From Pogonophryne albipinna (Eukaryota > Chordata > Actinopteri > Perciformes > Artedidraconidae), in contig CM053260.1 of the NCBI GenBank assembly GCA_028583405.1, positions 10,934,660 through 10,998,659 on the forward strand: a DNA stretch of 64,000 nt. Reading direction: 5' to 3'. Within the stretch, counting starts at the first letter, position 1, and each line of letters starts with the position of its first letter. A program made the translations under genes and the position numbers. This document shows positions 45,232 to 56,600 of the stretch, piece after piece. The notes beneath the pieces were generated by a model that was not told the origin of the DNA, ran no database searches, and was given only the letters and a program-made list of their open reading frames with translations.

Positions 45232-45605
45232 AAGAATTGAACAAATATTAACACACCAGTTAATATTGTAATCTGCCCCGCCGTTTTTTCTTTCGAAATA
45301 ACGGTAAGGTTTGATTTTTTTCTTCAAACAGTAACATACCTGTTGCTAGTTTATCCCTCCGCGCCGACACCACGGCGAGCGGGGACGGACTCTTCTCTCC
45401 CTCACACCAGAGGAGACGGAGATAAGAAAGATATTAACACACCAGTTAATATTTTTTGGAAAAAAATCTACCCAGTCGTTTTTTACTTTCGGAATAACGA
45501 TAAGGTTGGATTTATTTTCTCGGTAACATACCTGTTACTAGCTTGTCCCTCCACGCCGACACCCCGGCAAACAAGGATGGACCCTTCTTTCCCTCACACC
45601 AGAGG
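45232..45605 (+). repeat. 186-bp tandem duplication in the DIRS leader
   Basis: atattaacacaccagttaat occurs at 45245 and again at 45431. The following sequence (ataacg-taaggtt, acatacctgtt, cacaccagaggag) repeats in the same order with substitutions. The duplication places two related reading segments ahead of the gag-like ORF. Confidence 0.8.
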
Positions 45606-47081
45606 AGTCGAGGCTCAGAGGCTCGGCTCGGAGGCTGCGGGTTTAAGATCTCGAGCACGGACTCACACCAGGTCTGCTCGTCCTGCCTTGGGCTCGAACA
45701 CGCCCAGGAAGCTATCGATACCCCCGGTTCGTGCGGGCATTGTGCCCGCTTCACCATCAAGAGCCTCCGCCGACGGCTAGCGCGCCAAGCTAGCCTGTCG
45801 GGACAGGACCCCTTCATGTCCGTTGATTCGCCGGCCGGCAATCGGGACATGGTGGCGACCGCCGCGGAGATTGAGCCCCGCGCTGTGTCAGGCTGGGGCT
45901 CAACAACGGCGGTCGCCGCGGAATCGGAGCCCTGCGCCGTGTCAGGCTGGGGCCCGGTGGCGGCAAGAGCCGAGAGAGCGGAGCCCCGCGCTGTGTCAAG
46001 CTGGGGCTCCCAAATGGACCTCACTGTGGTTCCACCCGCGGAGGATGTTCTACAGCTGGATTATATGGAGGAGGATGAAGAGGATGCCTCTGAGTTCCTC
46101 TTATCCGACTCGGATGAGCACGAAGATGACATCTTCGTTTCATCTGCCCAGGCTGCCAATCCGGAGGCGATGTCTGCTCCCCCGGGCGAAAGCACACCAG
46201 CTTCGCCCTACCTCAGTATGGACTTGCAGGCCGTGTGCCAACTTGCTGCGTCCAGGCTGGACATCCCCTGGCCTGAAGGGGCCAAGGAGACCTCCAGATC
46301 TCGCTATGAGGGGAAGAACTTGCTCCAAGCAGCGAGGATGAGGAAGCAGCTTCTCCCAGTCTTTCCAGAGATGCTGGACGAGGTGTCGGTCTCGTGGAGA
46401 GACCGCCCTTTCAGCAACAAGGCCCCAATCCAGGGTGCCTCCTCTTTGGACTGTGATGGCATGGAGAAGCTCGGCCTGCTCCGCATGCCGCCCACGGAGC
46501 CGCTGGTGGCAGCCCACCTCCAACCGCGGCTGGCTTCGGCACCGAGCAGGAACCCCACGCTACCGGCAAAGGCAGACCGCTTCCAGTCAGCAATGACCGA
46601 ACGAGCCTATAAAGCCGCAGCTTTGTCCGCCAGGGCGCTCAACATCTCCTCGCTGCTGACCGCCTACCAGGCGGAGCTCTGCGAGGACATGACGGTCAAA
46701 CCTGAGCCTGCCGTATGGGACGAAATCGCAGCGATCACGGACATTTGCCTCCGTGTGCAGCGCTGTGCAGTCCAAGCCACGGGCAAAGCACTGGGGATAA
46801 TGGTGGTACAGGAGAGAGCCAGGTGGCTCACCCTGACGAACCTTCCAGACCAGGAAAAAGAGGACGTCTTGGACATGCCTATTGTTCCCGAGGGCATATT
46901 TGGCTCCGCTCTAGCTTCGATGCAGCAGCGGTGTGAATCCAAAAAGAAGGAGGATGAGGCTCTCCAGCTTTGTCTTCCCCGAAGGGTCCAGTCGCCGCCT
47001 TCAACAGCCCCGCGGCAGTCCTTCGCTCAGGCTGCCTTACGTCCTGCCCGTTTCAAGATCCCGAAACAGCAGAGGCCATAG
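45543..47081 (+). CDS. DIRS gag-like protein (512 codons, intact frame)
   Basis: Uninterrupted frame ending at TAG 47079-47081. Near the N-terminus is a Cys-rich knuckle-like cluster (CSSCLGLEHA...CGHC). It is followed by three imperfect copies of an EPRAVSGWGS motif, an acidic stretch (DYMEEDEEDASEFLLSDSDE), and an alpha-helical C-terminal half (LSARALNISSLLTAYQAELC). Structure and position match the first ORF of fish DIRS elements. The start codon is uncertain, since upstream sequence is also partly open. Confidence 0.75.
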   Translation: MSLHADTPANKDGPFFPSHQRSRGSEARLGGCGFKISSTDSHQVCSSCLGLEHAQEAIDTPGSCGHCARFTIKSLRRRLARQASLSGQDPFMSVDSPAGNRDMVATAAEIEPRAVSGWGSTTAVAAESEPCAVSGWGPVAARAERAEPRAVSSWGSQMDLTVVPPAEDVLQLDYMEEDEEDASEFLLSDSDEHEDDIFVSSAQAANPEAMSAPPGESTPASPYLSMDLQAVCQLAASRLDIPWPEGAKETSRSRYEGKNLLQAARMRKQLLPVFPEMLDEVSVSWRDRPFSNKAPIQGASSLDCDGMEKLGLLRMPPTEPLVAAHLQPRLASAPSRNPTLPAKADRFQSAMTERAYKAAALSARALNISSLLTAYQAELCEDMTVKPEPAVWDEIAAITDICLRVQRCAVQATGKALGIMVVQERARWLTLTNLPDQEKEDVLDMPIVPEGIFGSALASMQQRCESKKKEDEALQLCLPRRVQSPPSTAPRQSFAQAALRPARFKIPKQQRP

Positions 47082-47740
47082 CCCGCCCCGGGTCTCCAGC
47101 CCAGACACGAGGCGAAGACGAGCTGGCCAAGAAAGTCTCCGGTTCCGGCAGCAGCCGCTCAGGCACAGCCAGTCCAGACTTTCAGCCACCAGACGAGGAA
47201 GAAGAAAAGGGCGGCCTGACAGCCTCCTCTCCTCTCCTCGATAAAAGAGCTGGAAGTTCCCTGTTCTCCAGCTCCAGAACACGTTCCAGTGTTAGATGCT
47301 CATGTGTTTCCGGGGTGCCACCATGCCCCCATCTTCCCGCCGCCTCGAGTGATGTCAGAACGTCATCCTCAAGTTCGCGCCATGAGGGAAATGGACTTAA
47401 CATCAAAGACAGCAAGCTCCGCTGCTCGTTTAAGTCACACAAACACATGTCATCACTATTTGTTTCTTAATAAATCATTTTCCACTGTCGTTTCCAGGCT
47501 TAAAGCCAAGGGCGCAGTCAATAAAAATGAAAAGAAAAACAATAAACAGTCTGACGTCTACCCCCCTTCTAAGAGTGGCTGCTACCTCTCTCAGAAGGCG
47601 GACGATGGACGGGGCTGTGAAGGCATCACCGCCACGCGCAAGTGTCGACCGGGGTTGTCAACCTGGGGTACCACCGTGTTCAGACACTAGAGGGCCCCAT
47701 AACACAATAAATAAAGACACAGAGGGCAGACGGCAGGGAT

Positions 47741-48700
47741 GTGACATCTCCACTCGCTTTGAGAAGCGAAAAGTGGAGGATGCTCACAGATTCTGCTTGG
47801 GTTTTCAAGACAATAGCACGGGGTTACAGACTCCAATTCGCTGTCACCCCCCCTCATTTTTCGGGCATTCTGCATTCGCAAGCCCGGGGAGAGTCGGCCC
47901 ATATTCTGGAGCAAGAGATTTTCTCGCTACTAGAAAAGAAGGCTATATCTATAATACCCTCCGAACAGAGTCAGAGCGGCTTTTATTCCAAGTATTTCCT
48001 CGTTCCCAAACGGGGAGGGAACGGGATTCGGCCTATACTAGATTTGAGGGCTCTGAACAAATATCTCATAAGATACAAATTCAGAATGCTCACTCACACA
48101 TCTCTGTTGCGTCTCGTGCGCCAAAACGATTGGCTCCTTCTCGCACAGTCGGAGCAAGAGGCTATTACGCAGACGAATGTCCTCGTAAAACACCTGCTCG
48201 ACCTGGGTTTCGTAATAAACACAGAAAAGATCATGTTGTCCCCAGCCCAGACTGTACTCTTCCTGGGCCTACGCCTGAATTCGGTGCCCTTTACAGCCCG
48301 CCTGTCAGCAGAGAGAGTGAAAGCCTTCAGGGCTTGCCTCGCTCATTTCCAGCCACGCAAATATGTTGCGTCAGCCATTCTGGTGGTACGACTGGGACGC
48401 TTACACATGAGGGAGTTTCAGCGCTGGGTAGCTGCCCTCAGACTGGACCCCGTGCGTCATGGCGCGCGGAGAGTGATGGTCACTATGAAATGCGTAATGG
48501 CACTGGCTGCACCCGACTTTTCTAGTACGGAGTGTGCCTATGGGTGCTGTCCTATCGCGGAAGGTGGTCACCACAGACGCATGTCTGACGGGCTGGGGGG
48601 GTATATACGAAGGTCGACCTGTGAGGGGTCTCTGGAGCAGAGACCTCCAACGGTCACACATAAATTATCTGGAGCTTTTAGGAGTGTTCCTCAGCCCTGA
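47741..48700 (+). pseudogene. DIRS reverse transcriptase, catalytic core deleted
   Basis: The frame shows RT fingers (FLVPKRGGNGIRPILDLRAL, then FRMLTHTSLLRLVRQNDW), then jumps at about 48128-48133 straight to LLLAQSEQEAITQTNVLVKH and FLGLRLNS. In DIRS reverse transcriptases these parts are separated by the DLKDAYFH-type motif A, the PFG motif B and the YLDD catalytic box, about 110 residues. All are missing, and the junction lies in a shared D-W codon pair, consistent with a microhomology deletion. The frame then leaves the RNase H sequence near 48520. Confidence 0.85.
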
Positions 48701-49520
48701 AACGCTTTCTGCCTTTTCTCAGAGGACATCATGTCCTCGTGAGGACAGACAACACGACCACAATATCGTATATAAACCGCAAAGGGGGTTTGCGTTCTCT
48801 CCAGTTACACATGCTGGCACGCAAACTGATCTTATGGAGCTGCGGACGTCTCCTCTCTCTGAGAGCGACGCACGTACCAGGAGTGATGAACCTCGGGGCA
48901 GATCTGCTGTCCAGAGGTGCACCACTATATGCAGACTGGACTCTACATCCAATAATTGTGAGTCAGCTGTGGGTGCGTTACGGCCGGGCCGCGGTGGATC
49001 TGTTCGCATCAAAAGAAAACGCTCAATGTCAGCTGTTCTTTTCAATGCGCGATTTAAACGCACCGTTAGGCGTGGACGCGCTCGCGCACGTTTGGCCTCC
49101 GGTCCTTCTGTACGCGTTCCCACCCCTGGCTCTGATACCCGCAACTCTGGCCAGAGTGAGAGAACAACGCCACACACTGATCCTAATAGCTCCACACTGG
49201 CCTACAATGTACTGGCTGGCGGAGATATATCAGCTGCTGTGCGGGCAGCCGTGGCAGCTCCCGCTACGCAGGGACATACTGTCTCAGGCGGGGGGGACAA
49301 TTTTTCACCCACACCCAGAGCGCTTGGCACTATGGGCCTGGCCCGTCAGTGGTATAACCTGAATACAGTGGGACTCCCTCAGAAGGTGATAAACAATATT
49401 CAGAGTGCAAGAGCTTCCTCCACCAGGTCCCTCTATGACTGTAAGTGGAGGGTGTTTGAGGAGTGGTGCCTTCAAAAGGGACACATCTCTTTTCAATGTC
49501 CTGTCGGGGTGATTCTATAA
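48534..49520 (+). pseudogene. DIRS RNase H / methyltransferase-like region and recombinase start, frameshifted
   Basis: The frame at 48534 begins the RNase H domain (VVTTDACLTGWGGIYEGRPV, INYLELLGVFLS). Near 48690 the protein continues in the frame 48739-49362: VRTDNTTTISYINRKGGL, LRATHVPGVMNLGADLLSRG, then DLFASKENAQCQLFFS and LIAPHWPTMYWLAEI, which resemble the methyltransferase-like region of DIRS polyproteins. The recombinase N-terminus (SARASSTRSLYDCKWRVFEE) is back in the first frame and meets a TAA at 49518-49520. Confidence 0.8.
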
Positions 49521-50409
49521 TTTCTACAGGACCTGATTGATAAACACAGAGCTTTCTCTACGATCAAAGTGTACCTGGCTGCTATTGCTGCATGCCATGT
49601 GGGCTTTGAGGGAAAGACGGCTAGCCAACATCCCTTGGTCTGCCGTTTTATGAAAGGAGCTCGCAGGCTCCTCCCTGTTTCCAGGTCACTGGTGCCCTTA
49701 TGGGACTTGGCAGTGGTTTTAGATGGGCTCACTCGACCTCCATTTGAACCCCTGGAAGAAGCTGACATGAAACACCTGTCACTGAAGACAGTGTTGTTAC
49801 TGGCTCTGGCATCTGCCAAGCGAGTCAGTGACATTCATGCGCTCTCTGTACATCCTTCATGCACTCAGTTTGCCCCGGGGCAAACGAGAGTGTTGCTGAA
49901 GCCCAACCCTGCCTTTGTACCTAAGGTGGTTGGCTCATGTACCCCCATTGACATTGTGGCATTTCCTCCGCCACTGTGTTCCTCTGAGGAACAGCGGCCG
50001 AATTTGCTGTGTCCAGTTCGTGCTTTACGCATCTATATGGACAGCTCAAAAGAGTTTCGTTGCAATGACCAACTCTTTGTATCCTGGGCTAACCCTCATA
50101 AGGGCAAGCCCGTTACCAGGCAACGGCTCTCCCACTGGATTGTGGAAGCGATTGCTCTGGCTTATACGAGTCAGGGTTTGCACATTCTACTCGTGGACTG
50201 GCTACATCCTGGGCTTTGTTCAAGGGTGTTTCCATCCAAGACATTTGTGCAGCAGCGAGCTGGTCCTCACCGCTCACTTTTGTCCGCTTTTACAGGCTAG
50301 ATGTCTCTGCTCCAAGTGTGGCCCGCGCAGTGCTGGGCCCCGTGTTGAGACAGGGTTCTACCTGTTAAGTTCTGGTTGTTTTGGTGATTTTCGAGATAAG
50401 CATGTCTAG
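49521..50409 (+). pseudogene. DIRS tyrosine recombinase, disrupted
   Basis: After the TAA at 49518-49520 the domain continues FLQDLIDKHRAFSTIKVYLA. The frame 49569-50300 holds the first catalytic Arg (LASAKRVSDIHAL) and RALRIYMD. The catalytic HxxR and Tyr segments (HSTRG...ATSWA and FVRFYRLD, about 50180-50310) are in a different frame, so a one-base-class frameshift near 50180 separates them. All catalytic residues are recognisable, but the enzyme cannot be made intact. Confidence 0.85.
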
Positions 50410-50427
50410 CAATACGGGAGTTTCAAT

Positions 50428-50525
50428 ATCCCATAGTGAGACATCGAACGGAGTGTTATGAATGAGAACTATAGGTTACTTACGTAACCCCAGTTCTCAG
50501 AGTAACATGAAGTGAGATGTCTCAC
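50428..50525 (+). repeat. DIRS internal complementary region
   Basis: Two abutting segments complementary to the element's two outer ends, overlapping at agaact/atag near 50466-50472. In DIRS models this region templates completion of the termini and the circular intermediate. Confidence 0.9.
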
Positions 50526-50545
50526 CAGACGGCCCTTCTTGCTAA

Positions 50546-50770
50546 GGCGAAGCGAGAAGAGGTGCTTATTTTGAATGACGCTGCGACGTAGCGCAAGCTA
50601 CTTAAAGGGTGGGTGGATTCCCTGACGTAGACGTCAAGATCACCAGCCAATCAGAATTGGCGTAATGAGATTGATGCTTCTGTTTGCATACGCGTTGAGG
50701 CGCATCCCATAGTGAGACATCTCACTTCATGTTACTCTGAGAACTGGGGTTACGTAAGTAACCTATAGTT
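50546..50770 (+). repeat. DIRS right inverted terminal repeat and outer end
   Basis: Runs from gcgaagcgagaagagg to taacctatagtt. The inner part is inverted relative to the left repeat; the outer 59 bp match the internal complementary region. Confidence 0.9.
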
Positions 50771-53469
50771 TTTAAATAAAACGTCCTTTACAAATGTTCA
50801 ACCTGCGTAAACTGTTGTTAAATTAGACTGATGGGTTATATTATAACTAGAACATCATATTTTCTGTATTATTGCAGGTCTGTAAAGTCTGGTAGGCAAA
50901 TGTATTTGGAACAATAAAAAGAATCAGCAATTGGCAGAATAAGCAAAACTATCTTATAATAAAGGATAATTGACCTGCATGTTGTCTGTTGAGCCGCATA
51001 ATAAAATGGTCCTATTTTCTCAGGACGAAACTGGTCTAACATCAGTCTACTTTAATTACTGTTCCTCTTTAATAAATATTTTCTGTGATAATATTTGTTT
51101 CTAGCCTTTTCCATGTTGCAACTGTTGTTCCTTCCTGTGATTCAGGCAGTAGCTTATTGGTACCCCTTTAAGTTGCCTTATCTTACCCTGAAAACGGTAT
51201 ATACAAATCTTGTTTGTCAGCTGACGCATTCTAGTAAGTGTTATTAAACTTCAGCTATGATTCACTTATGTCGCTGCGTTTGTTATTGTGAATCACATCA
51301 AAATCAAGTTATGTGATGTGGTGAAAAGTAAAAAAAAGATTATGCAAACTGTGTCGCACGGGTGGGCCAGTGATCTGGGCTGTGTGCCATCCAACCACAA
51401 CCTCCACTCTTTAATTCAAGCTTCATCTGTGTTAATTCTAATTTTCACCCTCAGCTATTTATTACATTTTAACACATTTTAACATATGCCAAAAAATATC
51501 TAGGCTACTTCAGAAAAATCATGATGACAGGAAAACTCTGTTAAAATAAATGCTAACACTACAGACTTCCACTATAAAAAAATAAACACACTGAACCTGG
51601 CTGTCTCAACAAAAGTAAACCATCTTCACTGTAATGTCTGTATTGTATATAAGATGTTTTTAATTTTCTATTTACCCAGCTGCATATTGTGCCTGAAGGG
51701 CTTTAGATGCATAGTCTGTCAAATGTTTAGTATGCCTATGGGAATACTAATATGGTTTGAGCCAAAAGTAAAAGTGTACAGGGATGAGCTGCAAAATGTG
51801 TTTCAGTAATCAATTAATATTCTAATCCATGCAATGCCAGAAAAACTAAAAATCGCCCAAGGTGACCCATCATAATTACGTTTTTTTGTCTCTAGCAGTA
51901 TGATACAGGGATCTTCGATTTAGAGTGTTTCTAAACAGATATATTCAACATCAACGATTCAATTATCATTTGTGTACATATTGGACATCTAATTTAACAT
52001 AATATGTTGTGTACAAATCCATAGCAGACAAAATCATGTTCTACACACATTTTCACACATATATCCACAGAGCAGTAAGGCTCATTTCTTATGTTGAGCA
52101 AAGCTAATTGACCAAAGTGCAATCATTAGATCATTGAAGAAAAAGTGATACAACTGGAAAATCTGAGAGATGCCAGCTGAGAAGGCCAATTGTAACCCAT
52201 CAGTAGCCTACAATTAAGAAAGGATATGACAAATACTTAAAAAGGTTAACTTTCATTGTTAGATATTTACCATGCAGCTTTATGTGGCTCTTAGCCATGA
52301 TGTAACTGTCATTTGTGACCACTATACTCAGGTATTAGTGAGTAACACGCAAAGTCCTGTCAGCAAATGCCAGTATTACTACAGGCCACTGATGAAATGA
52401 TCACTGGCAATTCAGAGAGCAGTAGTGCGTTAACAGATGGGAGGATTCAGATGTTCTGACACAAAGATTTCACCAAAGGCGATGCTGAGTGTATCTGTGG
52501 GGTTAGGGAGAGTCTTTTTCTATAAGGCGATCATGAAGCCAGCATGCAGACATTTTATTCCAACTCTTTCCAATCTGAATAAGACTACTAATTAGAAGCA
52601 GTGATCTTTGACTGTGAGAACATGCTTTTGAGGTCAGAACGCATGTCTAGGGCGGACAAAAGGGATTTTTCTAAAAATAGCCTTTCCAATGGGTTGATAA
52701 TAAAGGCATTTCATGTGAAAAGAAATGCCAGGCTGTTCAGTGCGGTGCAGTGCTACTTGAGCAAGTGCAACACATGCAGCCTCCTCATCACGTATTACTA
52801 CACAGCATAGCCTACCAACCCCGTGCTACCCAGACTTAAATGATTGGATGATAAAATACAAGTGTGGGTCTTGAAATAGCCGGATCACCAGTCCACCACA
52901 ATTCAATATTCAACAATAGTCCTGCTTTGAAATGGCTTGCGAATGCAAAAAAAGCCTCTCGTATGAAACGACCTCGGCAGATGTTTATCTTAATTAGGCT
53001 ACACACTAAGGCTCCCGTTTGCAATTCAAATATTTACTCTTATGTTTGCTTACTGGTGATGTAGGCTGACTAACATTTAATGCAGCATAGGAGGCACGAC
53101 AGACCAATTGACAGCTCATTGGGCCTACATTTTCGATGGCTCCGACGTGGTGTGCGTCGAGCACCTGATACATGACATATTATTCTTACCCAAGGTAGGG
53201 AAGCCCACTGAAACCTTTATTTTGAAATACGTCGCTGCACTATCGTTTCCACGCGGCTTTAAAGTACAAATTCCAGGTATCAAGTCAGCACTGACTGGCT
53301 GTGTCTATATGCACATCGACGACCACCGGAATGGCTTTAAATGCACGTAGCCTCTGCTTCTAAAGCCAGAACGCTCACAATACGCCCGAAAAACGAAAGG
53401 ACACACGTGCCAACACTTCGAAAAAGAAACGCGGACAGACTGTGTGTAAAATAAAAGAGGCAAATGTAC

Positions 53470-53545
53470 CTTGCTCGATGTTAATTCCTCTCCTTCACCG
53501 CTTGAGATGGCATCTTGACGCCTCCATTCACCGGAGCAGCCTCTG
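53470..53545 (-). other. erc2: erc2 exon 1 (noncoding), approximate
   Basis: The minus strand shows a donor AACATCGAGCAAG/GTACAT ending at 53470 in a non-repetitive, GC-richer stretch upstream of exon 2. An upstream ATG (53550 region, MLRGCSGEW...) is open to the splice and ends immediately after joining exon 2 (GTC TGA), so it would be a short uORF. The exon's 5' end is unknown. Confidence 0.5.
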
Positions 53546-53650
53546 AGCATCCTGCGCTGTCATTGGGCAGCGGCTCTCTCCTCCTCTACACACAGGAGCA
53601 GCATCACAGAGGCAGCTGGCAGCAGGGGATGGGCGGAGGAGATGCGGGAG
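53546..53650 (-). promoter_or_regulatory. erc2: Probable erc2 promoter region
   Basis: GC-rich relative to its surroundings. A CCAAT box on the minus strand (plus-strand attgg at about 53560) lies just upstream of candidate exon 1. No TATA box was identified. Position inferred from the donor site, not from a mapped start. Confidence 0.35.
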
Positions 53651-56600
53651 CGGCCTGCTCTCAATTTCTCATCATCTCGGTGTTGAATGGTAATTATTGA
53701 CAAAGTCACCACACAATAATCAAATATGTTTCAGTTTGTTATTTGAGTTTCATATGTGTCTCTTCAATGGCTGTTGTTATCTTTCATTTATTTACAGGTG
53801 CCCGGAAACACTGTGATGTAGTTACAGTATGGGTAGGAGGGCCTTGTTACAGTTCAAAATGAGATAAGTGGCTTTGGATCAGTCGTCAAATCATGGGTAG
53901 AGGCGGCAGAAGGGTTTTCGATGGGGTATGTTTTGCCCTTTATATTGACTCTTAGGCAGCCCTTCTTACCAGCTGTGCATCACCCATATCAAGACATTCT
54001 GACTTATTGCTGAAGGTAAAATATGGTTGGGGTTAAATAAGGGAGGGGACTATAGTGTGCCAATCCTAGTGTAGGAGGAGGGATTTGCACACCTGGCAGG
54101 CTCAACTCTGGGGAAAAAATCCTCAATATTTTCATCCTGTCATTTATTCCTCCCTACTCTTGCACATCTGATCCACTTAATTCTTATTGGCTGAGTAGAA
54201 GAAACAGAATTACCCCAACACCACTTGCAAAGTGGATCAAGTAAGCAGGGGTGGATAATAAAAGCTTGCACCACTTGGGGAGACTTGCCTTCTTGCAGAC
54301 AGTTAGACGGGTGAATCGATTCCACTCTCATGTCAGTTAAATATGAAGCTATAGCCAAGCATAGCTTAGCATAAAGACTATAAAAAGCCAGTCTAAATCT
54401 GTCTAAAGGGAGCGCTATCCACCTAAATAGCAGTCACAATTGTTAAAGGAAAGGTCCAACTGTCAATGGCAAATAAAAGCAATACATTCCTCATCATGTG
54501 CTATGTTGTTCAGAACGCTAAGTTTGCAGCTGCAAAATCTGTTGTCTTCCCCCCGCATCCAGCATTGTCATTTGATGTGACAGTAATGTAACTAGCTTTG
54601 TCTTAAGCAGTGTAAAAGAAAAAATAGGTGCAAAGAATGTTCCAGAAAAGGGTACATTAAATAGTGTTTTGAGTCGATATTCATTCTAGCCACAGTTTAC
54701 GGTCCAAGGAATGACAGAGGCTGCTGCTGGATTTGCTGTGTAGAGGATACAGCTGGTGAGACCCCCAGGGTGTCAGATGCTGGCATGCAATGCATCCTGG
54801 TATAGGTATGGCTGGCACGGCTTAACAAGCAGAACCCCGCTTTCTCTGTTAGTAAAGCACACAATGAGAAATGTATTGTTTTAATTCACATCCACAAAAA
54901 GCTGGTAGTTTCATGCTTGCAGTAGGCTTCAAAATTCTATTTTAATCTTCTCATTTAACTTCCATCAAGAAGAAAGTGTATTTCTGTAAAATGTCAAATT
55001 CTTCCATCTAGTTCGAAATTCAAGTAATGCAGAACTGCGAAAGGTATTGTTTTAAGTAGATGGGGAGTGACCGGAGTGACTCAAGCAAAAAGCAGTGAAG
55101 TATGGTGATGTCTTTTATACAACAATAAACCAGCTCTTTTCCTGTATTCAGACTGTCAACATTATGAGACAGTAACCACAGTGAGCAAGTCTGACGGAGG
55201 ATTTTCTGTCACAGTATGAATTAATGTGAACTAATGACATCAAAACACTGTGACTTAACAATGAGATGAGCACGTCCTTCACAAGTGTTCAAACAAACAG
55301 CCCTGCAGGGTTTTCAAAGCTGAAACAATGCCCCTGGATCCTTTCTTCCATCCGCTTTCGCCTGCCTTCAGGCGTCCTGGAATTATCGAGACTTTCTCCC
55401 ATTTTGCATTGTAAACACTGATGCTAAGTGAGCTTGACATGGCCCAAAGGAGAAGCATCAGCATTTCTGTGTCCTGAACACACAGACAGTCTCTCAGTTT
55501 TTTTTTTTTTTCTCTCCTGCACATTGTTATATGAACATGCTGTTTGGGCTCCGTTGATTGAATACCTCTTTCTTATATGGTATTTAGATTTCAGTTACAG
55601 GCAGAATGTGAGTGGCAGCTGGTTAGGTTTGCTTGTCCCTTGCAGGGTTCATGGCAAGTCTTGGCTTCTTATCCCTCTCAAATTTTACATTTATATAAAT
55701 ATTAGTAAAGGTAAAAGTGTACAACAAAGTCCTTTTAGCCATGGGACACAGCATCTTAGTCACAGCGCCTTAGACACAGGAACGAGGCAGGACATCTTCC
55801 ACAGCACAGAGATCCTCTGAAGACTCAGGCCCATGGTGAAGCTCTTGGTGCTATCCTTGTCGGCCAAAGCAGCCCAGAAGCCATTAAAGGAAATGTTAAA
55901 AACATTGTTGATGGAAACGTTAGAGACATTGTTGATGGAAACATTTATTTTTTAAAGCCCTGCATCACTTGGTTATCAGCCTGCTTGGATTATTTTACAA
56001 GACATTAGACAACAACTGCTTATACTGTATGACTGCATGACAAATAATGATGTTCACAAATTAAAAGAAAATACATTAATGTCTTATTGTGAAGGATACA
56101 AGAACAAGAGATGTCTACCTTGCATTTTATGGAGCTCCAAAGTTTTCTTAGTCGAGTAAATTAATATGTAATTATAAAAAAAGACAGTCTCATCATGATA
56201 TATCTGTATGTATGTATGTATGTACTGTTCTGTTACTGTACTGTGTGCTGTACTGTATGTATGTAGCCTATGTATGTATGTATGTCAGCAATTTCCTAAA
56301 AAGGCCAACTTCACACTGCTTTTCAGTGTAGATGTTTATGAATGCAAAACATGGCGGGACAACAACTAGCCTATAACAGTTTCTCTCCACAGCTGCAAAA
56401 GTTATAAGAGAACTTTACATTTAATAAATAATTTAACATTTCCCACAGTTTAAAAAAGGTGATAACCTGAGCACATACCTGATATCAATCTGCTGTTGAA
56501 TTTCTCCAGTCCAGGTTAGATTAAATGCGCAGTTTGGGTGTTTGCTCCTACGAGAAGCCCAATTTCATCGCGTTGTTCTGGTGCTTTGAGGTTTGGTGAT

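Larger units (their letters stand above)
44931..50770 (+). mobile_element. DIRS1-like tyrosine-recombinase retrotransposon, ends complete, coding defective
   Basis: The ends are inverted repeats: 44956-45124 is the reverse complement of about 50546-50725 with few mismatches and a small indel. Next to the right repeat lies an internal complementary region. Its first half (50428-50470) is complementary to the outermost left end (44931-44973) and its second half (50467-50525) to the outermost right end (50712-50770). This terminal/internal arrangement is diagnostic of DIRS elements. Coding order is gag-like ORF, RT, RNase H, methyltransferase-like region, tyrosine recombinase. No target duplication is expected and none is seen. 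The RT core is deleted and several frames are broken, so this copy cannot move alone. Confidence 0.93.
42967..53469 (-). other. erc2: erc2 intron 1 (10.5 kb)
   Basis: Runs from the exon 1 donor (AAG/GTACAT) to the exon 2 acceptor. It contains a short LINE tail near 44560 and the 5.8-kb DIRS element. The stretches 43.0-44.5 kb and 50.8-53.4 kb show no coding or defined repeat content. Confidence 0.6.

Noticed and set aside
47527..48525. 332-codon plus-strand frame overlapping the DIRS RT
   Set aside because: The other frame (47741-48700) carries RT motifs; this one has none.
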